A stretch of 64,000 nucleotides of DNA from NCBI GenBank assembly GCA_024734555.1, contig JANPWX010019802.1, positions 310,001 through 374,000 on the forward strand. The letters are read 5' to 3'. The stretch comes from Trochalopteron elliotii (lineage: Eukaryota > Chordata > Aves > Passeriformes > Leiothrichidae). Under the pieces are notes generated by a model, which was not told where the DNA came from, made no database searches, and saw nothing but the letters and a program-made list of their open reading frames with translations. The position numbers and the translations under genes are program-made. Shown one piece after another: positions 37,101-56,794 of the stretch (position 1 is the stretch's first letter; every line of letters starts with the position of its first letter).

Positions 37101-40100
37101 GAAATGTCTTAATCTCCATCAATGATAAAGAACTTTTTTCTTCTAACTTTCAAAAGGGATTACAAACAGCAACCATCCTGTATATCTTGCCCTCTATTGA
37201 ATGTTCCACAGGGTAAGAGATTAACTGTTAAAATCATATACATAATATTAAAATTATGAAACACATAGATATAAGTAGAGAGAGAAAGCATAGATTATAG
37301 GACTCTGCAACACCGTGGTCAACACTGGGATCTGCCTTTGCATCTTCCTAATTGTTCTCTTATGACTTTATTGAGTAAAACAGAATGTATAGAATTGACT
37401 AAATGTAACAACTTGCTCCACACAAATCCCATAACCTGAATGGGCTTGCTGTTTTTCCCAGCTCCAGATCAGGCATTCTCTGTGAAATCCAGGCATCTAT
37501 ATGGACCACTTTATCACTTCAAGAGATCAGGTCATGATAGCACTGCAAAGATCTCTTGAAAAAGTTTGGGGAGCAACTTCCTATTCACTAGAACTGTATG
37601 TTCAAACCTGAAGTCACAGGAACTTCATCAAGAGTTTTAGCATTCTTTCAGGCAGAATTGCTCCAATAGCAATGCCAGGAACACCCTTCCAAACCTCTAA
37701 TACCAAACACCAAAGGACACACCAAAGGAAATACCAAAGGACACATCAACAATGTTCTATAACCTCCCCCTTGGAAGCCTCCCAACAGGGACAGGCACCC
37801 AAGGGCAGTTTTGAGAGGAAATGCAAGAGTGCGAATAAACCCAGTTTACAGCCTGACAGCTACTTCTATCAGTTTTAGAAAGTGCCTGAGGTTACCTACA
37901 ACAAATGGTTTCTCAAAACTCTCAGCAAAAGGTTCCCAGATGGTTTCCAAACTTTTTCAACTCTATTTATATTTCCAATGCCCAGCTGGAGTATGACGGA
38001 TGTTCTACTTTTGTTTCACAAGACTTTCGGTGTCTCTGATTTGCAAATGTGCAAGTACTTGACTCTGTTTGTATACAGTCCTATCTGTATATGGCCTTTT
38101 AGACAGCTGCAATGACAGAACCAAACCAGGCAGTAACGTATCAGACAGAAGGAGTACAACATCTGATGAGTTTGTAAATTAAGTAAACATGAGGCTGCAC
38201 CTCACATGTATTATCAGTTCACTTCCCATATGCTTTTTGGCTTAGCTATGCAGAATTTGTATCTCAGAGCTCCATTAAACAGGAACAGCAGTTTCATTCT
38301 AAAACTCTTCCAGTCAATTTCATCCATGCATCAGTTTAGCAAGTGCATTCCCTCTTTTCTGTGATATCACTGCCCTGTGTCTGTCTCTGCTGGCTTCTAC
38401 ACATAAGGAACATGAAACAAGAGTACGAATTACAGCTTGCCTAGAGCAAGTTCTTCATAAATGTAAAAGAGGATCTGCTGTGGGTTACACAGAACAGAAA
38501 GATGAGCTCAGTATTGACAGAGACATCCTAAAACATCATCAGGGTTGAGATTTGGTTTTTTTTAGGGAGAAGGTAAGATCCAGAGGTGAACATGACAACA
38601 GAGAGGAAAAAACCCCTGTCCAGATATAGGAACAGGCAGTCAAATTTGTGACCCAGTCTATACTCATTGATTTGACCTCGAGAAATATGAGGTGGCACAA
38701 AGCCCAGGATAGATAAACGAGCATTTAAAATAAGCTTATTCTGAGATGAGTAGTTCTGTTAACAGGTATTTGTAAAAATATGTATTTATTTTAAGCCAAC
38801 CAGAAAGCAGTGTAAATGCATCTTGTGACACTGTATTGATTCTTGCTAATCAACAAGAACCTTGTTACTAATCTGAAAAGAGGAGGTTTTTTAAATAAAT
38901 GTAGAAACATGCGATGTATATAATTTGGCACTTGGTTCCAGATACCAGTGGAACGAAATGCTTATAGCTTTTAAGGTTTAAATATGACTGCTAATGGTCA
39001 GCTTGCAAAAATGAAGTTATAGGTAACTTTCTCATAAAATCCTTCCCCAGCTGCTTTCCAAAAAAATTTAACAAAATTTTAACAGAAAAATATACCTGTG
39101 ACAAGGCAGCATATAATACAGCTGGAAGCTCCTAGAGGTCATGTATAATATGGATGCATAGCTTATGCAACCATCAGTGAATAAATAACTTCATGCTTGG
39201 ATATGATAATTTACACATGATTTTGGGAATGTTGATGAACTTTCTGAAGCATCAACTGATTGCTGTTAAATGTGTAAAGGTACAATAAAGAACAGTGAGG
39301 CTTAACTGAAATGAGACCCTAACTGGTTTTAAGATTTTTGTGCTGTCAATAAACTGCAACTGCATGTTAGCTCTGCAGTGTATGGGTCATGGTGAAAGAC
39401 TTTATTTCAAAGTTGTTTCTCCAAAGAACGTTTTGTGAGTATTTTTCCTAGTGTAGGTATATATTTTTAAAGCAGATGGCTAACAGCTTTTAGAGACTGA
39501 CTTGTAATTTTAATTCTAAGTCAGAAATGCTCTTTGTGGTTATTTTTTTTTTTTTAATTGGAAGTGAAATTCCAACTTATTCTTCAGATCTCCTCACCCT
39601 AGCACTTCTTCAACAGATGCCTATCAGAAAAGTATATTCAGTCTGGAACCTCATGCAGGTTTCTTCTTAAACAGAAGGAAAAGGAGACAAAATAGTTTGG
39701 GAAAGATCTCTATCAGTTTATAACGAACAACACTGAAGAAAACTCAGTTCTTTATCTAATATATTTACATATAAGTTTCTAAGATGTATTACTTTGTGTT
39801 GAGTTTTCAGACCTAACTGTTAACAATTTTGGATGAATCACAGGAGCACCCAGATACCATCATATCAGCTCAGTACTTCATCAAATACTGACATATGAAA
39901 ATGGGTCAGATTATCCACCCAGAAAAACCATTCTTTTCCTTGTATGTTTACTTCAACGCTGTTATGTACTTATATGGAATTGTTATTTAATCATATTATT
40001 GCCAAACTGGCTATAACATAATTCACCTAGCACTGACCAACTACAGAACAAAAATTAAACAAACATTTTGCTGTTGTTAATTTTTTTTTCTATGGGTCTG

Positions 40101-42399
40101 AGCTTCTGAAGCCAGCAGGTCACTTGAATTATATATACAATGTTGATAATTGCATTCCTTAAATCTACAAAATGCAACAAAGCTCACTATTTTCCAAAAT
40201 AGCTTTAAAAACAATTACAATTACTGCCCGGACATTTTCAAACACAGCAGGCTATTGGCTTAGGCAGTGATGGAAACCCTAAAAAGAAGATAAATATTTT
40301 GAAACGCACTGTAAATCAAATTTGTGCACTGGACTAAGAATGGATTATCTGCCTCTAAACAGCAAAAGATGTTTTAGTTTGAGGGTTTTTTTTCCATGCT
40401 TATTTACTAGAAATTATTTTAAATTGTGTCTGTGTGATTTATTTCTTTTTTTCCTCGAGACTTTTTAACAGTTGCTTTGTAATAAATGCTCTACCATAAT
40501 TAGTTGTACATACTTTATTCATCATATTTACTGATGCACAGGAGTCCACTGTTTCTCAACCCTTTAATAAAAAGTACATTTTTCAGCTTAAAAATTGATT
40601 TGGAACAATGCTATGTTGCCCTCAAGCTGCTCTTCAAGTATTTTTAGCAGATGTATCTACAGTCTCAACTGGGCAAATTTTGATGATATAATTAACAGAG
40701 GCCTTGATTAAGAATGAGACATTGAGGAAGATTATTTTATTATGATCTACTATCTTTTGGTACTCTATTTCCAAGACAAAGTCAGCCACCTTTTCTATCT
40801 TTTATTCCAGAATGTGAAAAAAAAAAATTTAAAAAAAAGTCAGCCCAAATGGAAGCCAAAGGCCCTGGTTTTTTGTATGTCCACTCAAACCTGGTTATAA
40901 ATTATCAGTTTTCTGACTTTGTGCCAGGTTCACCTTCTCTGGCACAGCAAGACTCCTGTAGGATAAAGACAACACTGCCTGTGTACCTTCCAAGGAATTC
41001 TTCAGCAGACCACAAGCTCAGTTCACTGGGCATCTTCTTGAAAGAAGTAATGTCAGTAAGATAGGATGATGCTAGGTTGATATTGATGGTTTATTAATTA
41101 GTACAGAGCTGGGTTTGCAGCCTTCTCTTTCTAGTAGGTCACAAAGAGAACGTGGGCAGATTACCCTGGATTCTGAGAGTTTCCAGCTGGAAGACAAATC
41201 CTTGTAATGACCCAGAAGGAAGCAGCATTTTGCTAAGTCAGGTCATTATTTTTATAAAATGGGAGTGAAAGCTTAAAGATTTACAAAAGTTGCCTTCACT
41301 GAGGAAGATACCTATCACTTTCTTAGAAGTGTAATGGGTATTTAGTTCTTAATCAGAATGGGGTATTATCCTGTTAGCCCGTGTAATATTATAATGAGTT
41401 AAAATATTTGTGCTTTCTACTGAAAGACTGTTCAGTTGCATAAATCTATGTGTTGTGTTTCCCACCTTTCTTCTTCCTCTTAGAAAGTGATTTTCTGGCT
41501 TTCTTCAGTATACAGAGGAGAAAAATACAAAACAAGCAAACCATAAGACTTAAAAAAGGCTAGTAAGAGAATGGTAACTCAGAAGTTTGATTTTGGTTTG
41601 GTGGTTTATTTCTCACAGACAGTTGCATGATTTTTTTTCTAAATCCTGTTTCAAGAATTTTGTGCAGTAGGGCTGATCATTCATCTGTCCATCCCTTTCC
41701 AAATTTTCCAATTTCATTATATCCAGGTAAGAATGGTCCATACCTCCAAAACAAGCATGAACTGAGTCAAAGCAAAGATAAACATATATTGTTTAATGAC
41801 ATACATGGTATAATAAGAAAAACCACAAGCAAAATCAAGCTGAGACTTCACATGTAACCACAAGACTCCATTGCACAACTCTGGACACCCTATACAAGGT
41901 CACTGCTTTTGTAATCAGGTTTCTCAAGCCACAGAGGAATGATCAAAATTTCAGTCCAAAGTTACCAAAACATGTTACTTCTCTCTTTTCTTTTTAAAGG
42001 AGGTTCAAGGTTCATTGTTTTGAAGGCTATAAGTGTCATACTCTTAACGAGCAACATTCCTCTTGGCAGCCTTTCTCTATCTTGATTACCAGCTGAGAGT
42101 CAACACACCCTGTAAGGATTTGTTCATCAGTTCAGCAGAATTACTCAGGACCCAGTGAGTATCTGGCATTCGAGAATGCAGCTGTCTTTGTGGCAGGCAA
42201 ATTTACAGACATGATTTTTGCGACTGCTACTTTTTGTGATCATTTGCAGTTCACTCATCTGCTAAATACAGCCTGGCAAATTAAAACAGGTTATCCAAAA
42301 TGGAATAGAGTTCTGCTGACTGCTGCAACTCACTGAAAGACTCATAGCTTCTTTTGCAAATAGTATATATAGTATTTCAGGTATTCACCAAAGGGATTA
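34141..42399. other. Intergenic, no gene recognised
   Basis: AT-rich sequence with no exon or LINE recognised. It includes a second copy of a 20-base word shared with 32059-32078 (at 36583-36602), a short ACCAAAGGA tandem at 37700-37745, and AT-rich stretches around 39950-40300 with the look of conserved non-coding DNA. ORFs in this stretch are below 80 codons and unremarkable. Confidence 0.5.
37700..37746. repeat. Short tandem ACACCAAAGGA, about three copies
   Basis: ACACCAAAGG occurs with slight changes three times at spacings of 13-14 bases. It causes the repetitive ORF (HQRTHQRKYQRTHQ) seen at 37672-37878. Confidence 0.75.
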
Positions 42400-43535
42400 A
42401 ACTGACCAAGGGTCTCCCTATCTTCATAGGCTCTGCAAGGGCTCTCCACTCTTCATCTTGCAGACTGAGCTTCTGCAAGGGACATCTCTGAGCTCAAGGC
42501 ATTTCTGCAAGTTTCTTGCACTCCATCTACCCACAGGAGCCATGTCCTCTCTTCTGTAGGGGTCGCTCTGGCTGGGACCTGTGGTCTTGACCTATTTACC
42601 CAGCTCTTTGCCCCAGGGATCCCCTCAGTGAGCTTTCCTCAGCTTCTCACACTCCATCTCATGGCCCCACTCTTTCTTCCTGGTCCCTGACCCCTCCACA
42701 GCTTTCCCAAACCGGCAGCCCCAGCGTAGCTCCCCCAAAACCACTGTCACTGGCCTTCCACCTCAGCTCAAGCCATCCTGTTCCCACACAGAGTGTTCTC
42801 CCTTGGGAGCTGCCATGGCTGCTCACTGTGGCAGCCCCTTCACCCCTCGAGCTGAGGGGGCAGCTGTGGTGAGCTGGAGGCCAAGCAGAGGCCGCTGATC
42901 AGCCTGGCCCAAGCAGCTCCCCACACTCAGGTCTCCCTGAAGTGAACCCAAACCATGCCCAGCTCTCGGCCTCTCCTCAGGGTGCCAGCTGCTCACAGAG
43001 ACCCACCACAGCTCAGAGCCCAGCAGCTCTCCACACCAACATGACTGACCAGGGCTTGCCAGCTGCTGTGGCAGAATTGCACATTCCAGCATTCCAGCAC
43101 CCATCCTGGCTGCAGCTCTGAGCAGCCACAAGCCACAGCTGAGCCCCAACAAAGGTCGGAGGGACACCTGCTTGCTGTAGACCAAGAGGTGGCTGCTGGC
43201 CAAATCTCAAAGATGCTCTGGAACCCTGTCCCCAGCATGAAAGCCAGGGGACAGAAAGGCCACATTTTCTACAGGAAACAATTTTATGCAGCACTGGTCC
43301 AAGGCACCTGTGATACCTGATGCCATATTCATCCACTGAAGTCTTTCATGAGCATCTGCCCACACTGCAGATGAGCAGGCTGCAAGCCAGTGGTGCCAGA
43401 AACCTGTTTTGGTCAAAATGGGGGGAAAAAGGCCACATGGCAGTTTTCCAGCTAGAGGAGAAAGGGAGTGACGGGACACATCCACAGCCATGAGACCAAG
43501 GCCTCGAACCCATCATTCTTAGTCTTTCTCTCATT
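42400..43535. repeat. GC-rich block, unclassified (possible LTR or other interspersed repeat)
   Basis: About 1.1 kb that is clearly richer in G+C than the flanks, with many CTG/CAG/CCC words. It produces five overlapping minus-strand ORFs of 60-126 codons. The translations are rich in Cys, Trp, Ser, Leu and Gly and resemble no known protein family. A TATA-like GCATAAAATT lies near 43290 on the minus strand. It may be a bird ERV LTR, a non-autonomous repeat or a decayed CpG-island-like element. No terminal TG..CA pair or site duplication could be fixed by eye. Confidence 0.4.
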
Positions 43536-46500
43536 AAAATTCGTGATCATCATAACTGCAAGAAGTGGAAAAAAATCAGCATAGCAAATCTGCAAATCTG
43601 GGGGGGATGCTTTACAGAAAGGTGTTTGTTTTAGTGCTTTTCTAGATGGATTAGGGAGTCCTTTCCTAGATGGATTAGGATAACAGAGTTAAAAAACCCC
43701 AAACTCTCCATGGAAACAGAATTCAGGTCATTTGTCTTCAGCTCTACAAGCATTTTACAGTGCAGTGAGCAACCAGTGCTGAGCCAGCTTCTTAAACCTC
43801 AAATGAAAATCAAACTGGAATGTCTTCCCTTGTGTTTCCTTTTTGAAGCTAGTACAAAATGCAGTTTAATTTCTTTTCCTGTTTTAATTAAATAGGCTGA
43901 TCTGCACTTTATTTCACAAGAACTCTGAGCAAGATATAGTTAATTGATACGTGTAATTATAGCCAGGCTACCTTCCCTCCTCCCTAGAAAATCAGTTACA
44001 AGCCCTATCCTCGACAAAATGCTTTTGAAGAATAATACATCTGAAGTCAAATGTTATTGCTAATTGACAGGATAGTTTCAACAATGTAACCTTATCTTAG
44101 CTAAATAAACTTCTAAGGAAACTGTGAGCCAGAAAGGCCAAATGAGATGTTTGAGATTCCTTTTTACTGCAGAAGGTCTTGTTTTCATAGTGCATTTCAA
44201 TACAAAGGCTACATGTAAAAGAGAATCTGAGACCAAAAGAGTGTCTCAGTTCCTCCTGTTTGTATTCGTTCCTAACTCAGTACTTTTCGTTATAGGAAAA
44301 AAAATACCTTGAGGGGGCCTCTAATTAACTGCAGTAGAAAAAAAAATTAAATATTATTTTTACTTGGAATACTATTTGAAAAAGAATTATTGTATTTCTA
44401 GATTTTTTTTGCAATTCTTATTTAGATTTTGTATTTGTTTTTACACTTCAATTAAAAATTCACAAAACCAGCCTAAAATGAGCATTCTTAACAAATAATT
44501 GTGTTAAATTACAGATGTGAAAACTCTCAGTAACATTGACATTAAAGTATCTGATCAAAGACAGTAGTGCTATACACTAAATATGAGATGCACAGATGTG
44601 TTAAAGCAGTGAGAAAGAGGAGAAACAGCCACCAGGGGGGAGGAGGTGATGGAGGAAAGAGACATCCTGTACCAGTGTGTGGATTCTGAGGAGTGGAGTC
44701 TGAGAAATTAGAGTGTCTTGGAAATGGACTGTTAACTTTTCAACCACACATTGTCATTCACGCACAAGGTCCTGCCTCTATTTCTGGTCAGTGTTCAAAG
44801 CTATTAGAAGACAGTGACCCTACTGAGCACACTGCACTTCTGTAAATTTATTTGCTTAATAAAACATAGTTGACCTCAGAACAAATGTGACAATAATAAC
44901 TTAAAATGCATTCTCAACTGAAGTTTGTCTTCTGAAATCCCTAGAGTGGGTCTGGGTCTTTTCACGGAGATATAACCAGGAAGATATTCCTCCATGTCCA
45001 GAACTGTTACCTCACAGTTAATATGAAGTGCTACCAGAAACATTACTCAGCATTGCTTCTAAGGGAAGGTAGATTCTACACGGAAGACTGATCTTCATTG
45101 CAAAAGATAAATCATATTGCAAGATGGGTTTTTCAAACTACATAGCCATAATTTTGTTGTGTTATAAACACTGCAAGAGTGTGCACATTTGTAGGCTTTG
45201 ATGTCAAGGTGGGGTTGGGGAAAAGAATAAACAAGTACTTGTCTTCATGCAGATGAAGAAATGCAGTTTCCAAAATCCACTCATTCCTTATCAGCCAGGC
45301 CAAATCTTATCTCTCTGTGTGGTCATAGCAACTGAAGCCTGGAGCACTCACTGGCCTAGTCTTCATTTCTAGCTTCCAAAACACTTCCTTTTCTATCTCA
45401 AGCTGTGATCTGATAAATTTATTTCAAGCGGGATTACTAAAGAAGTGAGATTATTTATTTACTGATCTTTATACATCTTCTCTGAAAATGCCTTCCTGTT
45501 TGTAGAAATTTAATCTTCCAATCCTTAATGCAGAAATACATATATCCTTTCCAGGGCAGACTTCAATAATTTTCTGACTGGCAGCTATATGACCTCTGAA
45601 CATAAAGTGTGTCCTGTAGCCTGTCCAGCTCAATGAAAATGTCAGTCCTGTGCAGAAACAGAAGAAAATAAATTACATATGGTGCTTAGGTGGTATGCCT
45701 GTTTAAGGCATGCAGTATCCTTACATGTACACCACCCCACATTTTGAGTGGCTCATTTTCCTAAACTAGACATGAACTTCCACTTCAGCTGGGCCAAATA
45801 CACTTGGGAAACGACCAGTTCACTCGTTCTGTAATGAACCTTGCTCTGTGGCTGACTGAGCCCTTATAAATCTCTCTGGGATTTCATCCTGATTACTGCA
45901 TGGAAATGCTTTTACACCATTCTGTCTAGAACAAAGATTGGAGGGACCACACAGAAGCAGTCATCCATCCCTTCCACCTAACTGTTGTTTGTGGTGAAGG
46001 GAAAACAGCCAGACAGGGTGTCACTTCTTGCAGAATGACAGCCTCAGCTTAGTAATGTCCTTCTACAAGGCTCTTGGATTGATGACTGACTGCCTCCAGA
46101 TGAGGCTCACAGGACTCATCCAAAATCGATTGCAGTAAACCTCCACAGAAGAGGATCCAGAAGCATCCTGGGTTTTAGTTCTGAGTCACAATAAAAAAAT
46201 AATAAAGAAGTCAGGAGAATAACCAAAGCCCATTCAGACTTCTACAGAGGATATGTAACACTGCTTCATATACATCAGAAAGCTTAAGATAGAAAAGCGA
46301 GTATAACTCAAGAAGGAACAGTTTTGTCATACAGAAAGGGAAGTCAGGGAAAGGAAAAGCCAGTACCTCAGGTAAAAATGGTGTTCATTCCCTCAAGAAA
46401 TAAACTGAAAAAGTGTAACACAGAATTGTAATAGCAGGATTGGGTCCAGAATGAAATTCTGGTGAAAAAAATGCATTTTAAAAAGGAGGGATTTTTTTGT

Positions 46501-47200
46501 GTCAGGAATTCTACAGCCATCATGGGTTATGTCAGGTTTAAGGCAGCAGGAGAAAAGGAGGGAGAAACACATCTGTTTCAGTGTTCTCAGTCTGTTGTTA
46601 TAATACCAAATACAACCACTCCAGTGGGAAAAAAACAACAGTACAAATTGAACAATAATGGGAAATCTATCACATTATAACTTATAGTGTGAATGTATGG
46701 GAGAGAAGTCAACAATGACAGAGAAAACTGTCACTAAACTGTGTTTACTAAGACTACTCTATCCTTAATTTCTGGTCTGAAGGGCAATAAAATTTTGTGA
46801 TCAAGCACAGATAGAAAGATCCATATTTTTAAAACAAGCAATTGGTTTTTGAATCCTTATTTGTAAATAGAATAAAAAAGAATAACCAAAATTAATAAAT
46901 ACCTCATCAATACGTTTAAGTTTCTCTGTACTTTCTTTAACATCTTATTCACAAGAGTAGACTGCTTATGTTCATTAAACCAGGAACTAGATTTTAATTC
47001 AGAAACAAGAAATACTTCATAGGACTTGATCAGAGATTTCCATAACAAGTTATTTATACTGTGCCAGGTAAGAAAGGAAGCATCTCTTGGCAAGTTTCCC
47101 AAGCACCAAGTCTACTGAAATGACTTTCTTCTATATATTTAAAAACATCATGGCTTCAGATAAACTTCAGATAAAACCTTAAAAGCTCAATGCAAGAAGG
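43536..47200. other. Intergenic or ADAMTS6 downstream flank, candidate conserved elements
   Basis: No gene recognised. The 43860-44110 segment is AT-rich with repeated homeodomain-type cores (TTAATTAA, GTAATTAT, GCTAATTGACAGG) and few low-complexity features, as in conserved enhancers. A short direct duplication CTAGATGGATTAGG is at 43642 and 43665. Confidence 0.4.
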
Positions 47201-47204
47201 ACAT

Positions 47205-50200
47205 TTTATTGTTATTATTGACTGGCTGTTAATGAAATAATTTCAAGAAGTACAGAATATTTTTTCTGCCATTAATTTCATTCTTGATCTACATTAATGC
47301 TTAGGCTAAAATATTACTTGATAATGTACATGACCATATTCTTGATTTTTCCTTTTCATTATTTCCTTATTTGCTCATATATGACAAATATTGCTGCTGC
47401 CCAGGACAGGATTCCAGCATAACACAGATGTTACTTCAAAGAAGACACCTTATATATATTTTGATGCATTGGATGAAGCAAACATTAAGCATACAGAATT
47501 CTAGTAACTGTAAGTCAGGGAAAAGACAACTGTACCATGGGTATCAATCTTAAAAGCTGCACTTTTATTTTACTAAATTATCTATGTTAAAAACAAATCT
47601 GTGCCTGGTGTGGAATTTCACTGCATCAAGTGTTACAATATCTTTGTTTTCATTACAAGCAGGAGAATGCATGTACAACAAGTGTTAAGAAACATGACAA
47701 TAAATTAGAATATAATTTACAAAAGCAAAAATAATAATAATAAAGTAACAGTGTACCACATTAATACTGAGTATAAAATAATAAGCAACTAATCACAATA
47801 ATACAAAGGTAATTTCAGTCTGTATTATTAAGGATATCTATGTGACATTCACTCCTTTATAAAGTTCCTAACGAAATGGACTATTTTGGATGTATACACC
47901 TTGAAGGATTAATCTTAGATTTTTATTTCTGTTTTGATCTTTATCAGCTGATAGTATTGCTCAGCGGAAGTACTGGCACCAGGTTTCTGCATCTTGTATT
48001 GTACTACTTGATTCTAGGTCTGTCATATTTATAGCCTGCACAAAGACTCCTTTTGTCACTATTTAGGAATATAACACTATTTAGCTTAGATTATATAGAT
48101 GGCTACAGTGTAGCAGCAGCAATGAACTGTGCTGTTGAAACCAATTATTTTTCTTTGAATTAGGTTTCATATTTCAGTCTTAGTCTGTAGTGTTGCTTAG
48201 TTTGTAAATCCATATACATTCTGTGTTGTGTTCCCTTTAACGATAGAATTCAACATTGCTCAAGGCAGTTCTTTAAATTCCAACCTCAGTGCTGTTATAT
48301 TGCAGAGTAAACATCAGAATCCCCGGTGTTCTAGCACCAGTAAGAGAGCAAAATGTGTCTTTGGAAACATTCCTTACAATTTTCATGTCCTAAGTGAGGT
48401 AAAAAAAAAAAAGGTTTTCTTTTTAATACAGAGAAAACCCTTTTCTCATTAGCTGAAATGACACATTAGCTGATAAACAAAATCATGCCCTGGAGAAAAC
48501 TGGACCTTGATACAAAGAGGCCTCTTACTCAGGGAATGTTGTAACAACCCCTTGCCCTTTCATCGTACTTCTGATCTAACCAGGGCATGTTAGCACCAAG
48601 GTGTTCAAAAGGACACAGGAAGTCAATTCAGTTAACAGACAAGGACTACATACTGCCCTTAATCTCTATGTGCAACTCCCCAAAATTGGGATGTTTTTAT
48701 CTACTGGTGTCAGTTTTAACAGGAGTTGTTTACACGGTGATGAGAGCAACAGATAACAAGCATATGTGAATACATGCAAGCCAACCGAAAATTAATTCCA
48801 CTGGTCACAAGTGTACAGAAGTGGAAATACTGGCAAGAGGTAGCAGATGACAGGAACTTGATGGTCGTGAGTACAGACATTGGGCTACACAAAAACCCTT
48901 GACAGATTGTCAATTGTTGGGGGGATTTCATAGTATAAGTCCTCTTAACAGTATCTATTGTTCCACGTTAATTCACATTAGCAAGTAGTGTGCAACATAT
49001 TTGGTTTGCTATTGGTAAAATATATTGGTACACTTCAATCTCATATTTTGAAATTATTTTTCACTGAAAAGATTACATTTTTTAAAAAAGTGCTATTTGA
49101 GTTAGAATTTGTAACACATTATTGTTCACATAATTTTAACTGCTTTACAACAAAGGAGTCATAGTTGGACACACAATCACATTCATGAAGTACCTGTTGC
49201 AAAATGCAAATGTTCAAGTACAATATATTATTATAAAGAAATACCTACTTTCCTCATCTCCTTGTTGAGTCTGTTACTGAAATGTGAAGGGGAAGAGGAG
49301 TATGACAATTAACTTTTTAATGTTATATTCCTGATTGTGACTCGCCTAAGAAGTTTGGTTTCACTTTTAAAAAGGCAAACTATTTGGTGAATATTAAAAA
49401 TAGGGTAATATGAATAAGTGGAGCATGGCAGCGAATAGCTAAGGCATCTAGCTTCTAATTTAGAGGCATGACTTTGTTCCAGTCTCATGCTGAAAGCTGT
49501 CCCTTGCTTTAAATACGGTCCAGCTTTAAACAGGCACCTGGCCATTTAGGTGAAGGTGGCCAGAATTCACTACAGCCACTCCTTTTCCAGTGTGCCTTCC
49601 TCCTGACAGCCCAACAGGCCTCTTGGCTCGAGCACACTACTGGCTTCTCATCTGAACAGAACCTAGATACCTCCATGAGTCACTTACTCTTTGGTTGCAA
49701 TCCTTGCCACTCAGATGCAGTCTCCTGAACAGAACATTCACATATTCCTTCTCATTAACAATGCCTCTGCTATGGTATCAAAGGAGGGAACATCTGGAAT
49801 CCATTTTAACTTTCAGCTTTGCAAAGGATTGTTGCTATTACACAGTAGGCTTATCTTTTGCATTCAAATTCCTCAGTTTTGGAGAATCAAAGCTAACACG
49901 TAAACCAAATATAGAAGCCCACAAAGTTGTTTCTTCTTTGTGGCTGGTGTTGTAAACAAAAGTGAGCTGGAGTCAAAGTGTAAGTCCTAAACAACTTTTT
50001 GGTAGCAGTGAAGGAACTGACAATCCAGTCTTCACCACTGCTGGAGTCTGCCTCCCCCATGACACTGAAATATGCACCTTTCAGTGGAAATCTGTTTCAC
50101 TAGCACAATGGTAAGATGGCTATAAACCTGCAATGAAGATTTCATTTTGTTTCATAGCACACTTGAATTTCATGCACCAGTGCAATAACTGTTGCACCTC

Positions 50201-50876
50201 TTAAAACTAAGTCCCTCATGGTTGTTCTATTTAGTATAGCTTTATATATGGCTCACAGCAGTGTTTAGGAAATATGGATTACTCCAAAGGGAAATAGGTG
50301 GAATGAAGGAAAAATATTTATTTTTCTAAAAATTTTTTGCTCCTTAAATAACATTTCCAAGCTCATTTTATAATTTAAATTGTGGTGCTGTGTCAAGAGA
50401 TAAAATAGTTAAGATTTTTAAGTGATGACTTAACTTTTTTTTGATTCTTCTTTACTTCCATAGTAGACCAACTCATAAGAACTACATTTTAAACAAAGTT
50501 TTAAATAGAAATGGATTCAGTGTCATTGCTAAGTCCATAATAAAAGTTATTTTAATGGTCCAAGGATGTAAACAGACTATTTGATTTAGTCAAAAGAACA
50601 CAAATGTTCCACAGTAAGCTATTCTATATGTGTTGTGTGATTCTTTCAAATTTGGGATCCCCTCAATACTGTGTCCAGCACTTTGGATTAATAAATCCCA
50701 CTTCACAGAAGTTAAAATAATATTGAAATCCTGTCAGCTGGGGCTGACCAGTGGTTATGTTTTCCACAGGGTAATGCATTTGCAAGGACGTCAATCTCAT
50801 TCCACTGTGTGGCTCTCTTCGATGGACACTCTTCCACAATGATAATAACAAGGCACATTCTTCTGCTTCCTGTGGG
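47205..50876 (-). other. ADAMTS6: ADAMTS6 3' UTR region (extent uncertain)
   Basis: This is sequence downstream of the ADAMTS6 stop on the minus strand. No repeat element was recognised, and several AATAAA signals are scattered through it. The interval given runs to the most distal reasonable signal; the mature UTR may be much shorter, ending near 50300. No coding exon of another gene was seen. Confidence 0.4.
50317..50322 (-). terminator. ADAMTS6: Candidate ADAMTS6 poly(A) signal
   Basis: The first AATAAA on the minus strand after the ADAMTS6 stop, about 555 bases downstream. Further AATAAA occur on the minus strand at 47922-47927, 47564-47569 and 47205-47210. Mammalian ADAMTS6 transcripts have long 3' UTRs, so the distal ones may be used instead. 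Confidence 0.3.
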
Positions 50877-56209
<5,333 letters not shown>

Positions 56210-56794
56210 CTACAGAAGAAAAAAAAAATTAAAACCCTGCATCCAATTTTTAAATATAAAATAAAGCAACAGGAAGCAATCAGAAACACTTCACATCCAC
56301 AAACTTTAAAGACTGGCATCTGAAGATGTTTGATTAATAGAGAAAAGAATTATCAAAAATATTCCAGAATTTTTTACAGTACATGTGAGTACTTGTCTTT
56401 CAAAGAAAAGAAAATGCAATGCAATATTGACTCCCTGAACAGTTCAGATTTGAGATATAAAAATATCATTTACTCTATTTCATATATCATACTGACACTT
56501 TAGAATAAAGAAGAAAAAAAAAAAGAGAACAAGAATTCAAATCTGCCACAGTACTTTTTTTAAGGGAAAAGTAAACATCTTTCAAACAAATAGACTCCGC
56601 AGTTTCAAAACATTTTTAATTTCTATTACTAAATAGTCACAATTTTAGTACAATATTAGTTAAATATAAAAGTGGATCTGAAGAACCACCATGAAAAAAA
56701 GTCAACAAGACTGTAATATTGCAAATGATTTTCCACTGGTTAATTAAACTAAAATGTCTCATTTTCATTAGAGAAAAGTGCTCAGCAAACAGAA

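Noticed and set aside
37672..37878. Repetitive HQRTHQRKYQRTHQ ORF resembling a zinc-finger linker
   Set aside because: It comes from a short ACACCAAAGG tandem; no Cys2-His2 pattern is present.
42823..43491. Overlapping minus-strand ORFs of 90-126 codons
   Set aside because: Several frames are open at once because of the local GC-rich composition. There is no consistent frame, no splice context and no known domain.
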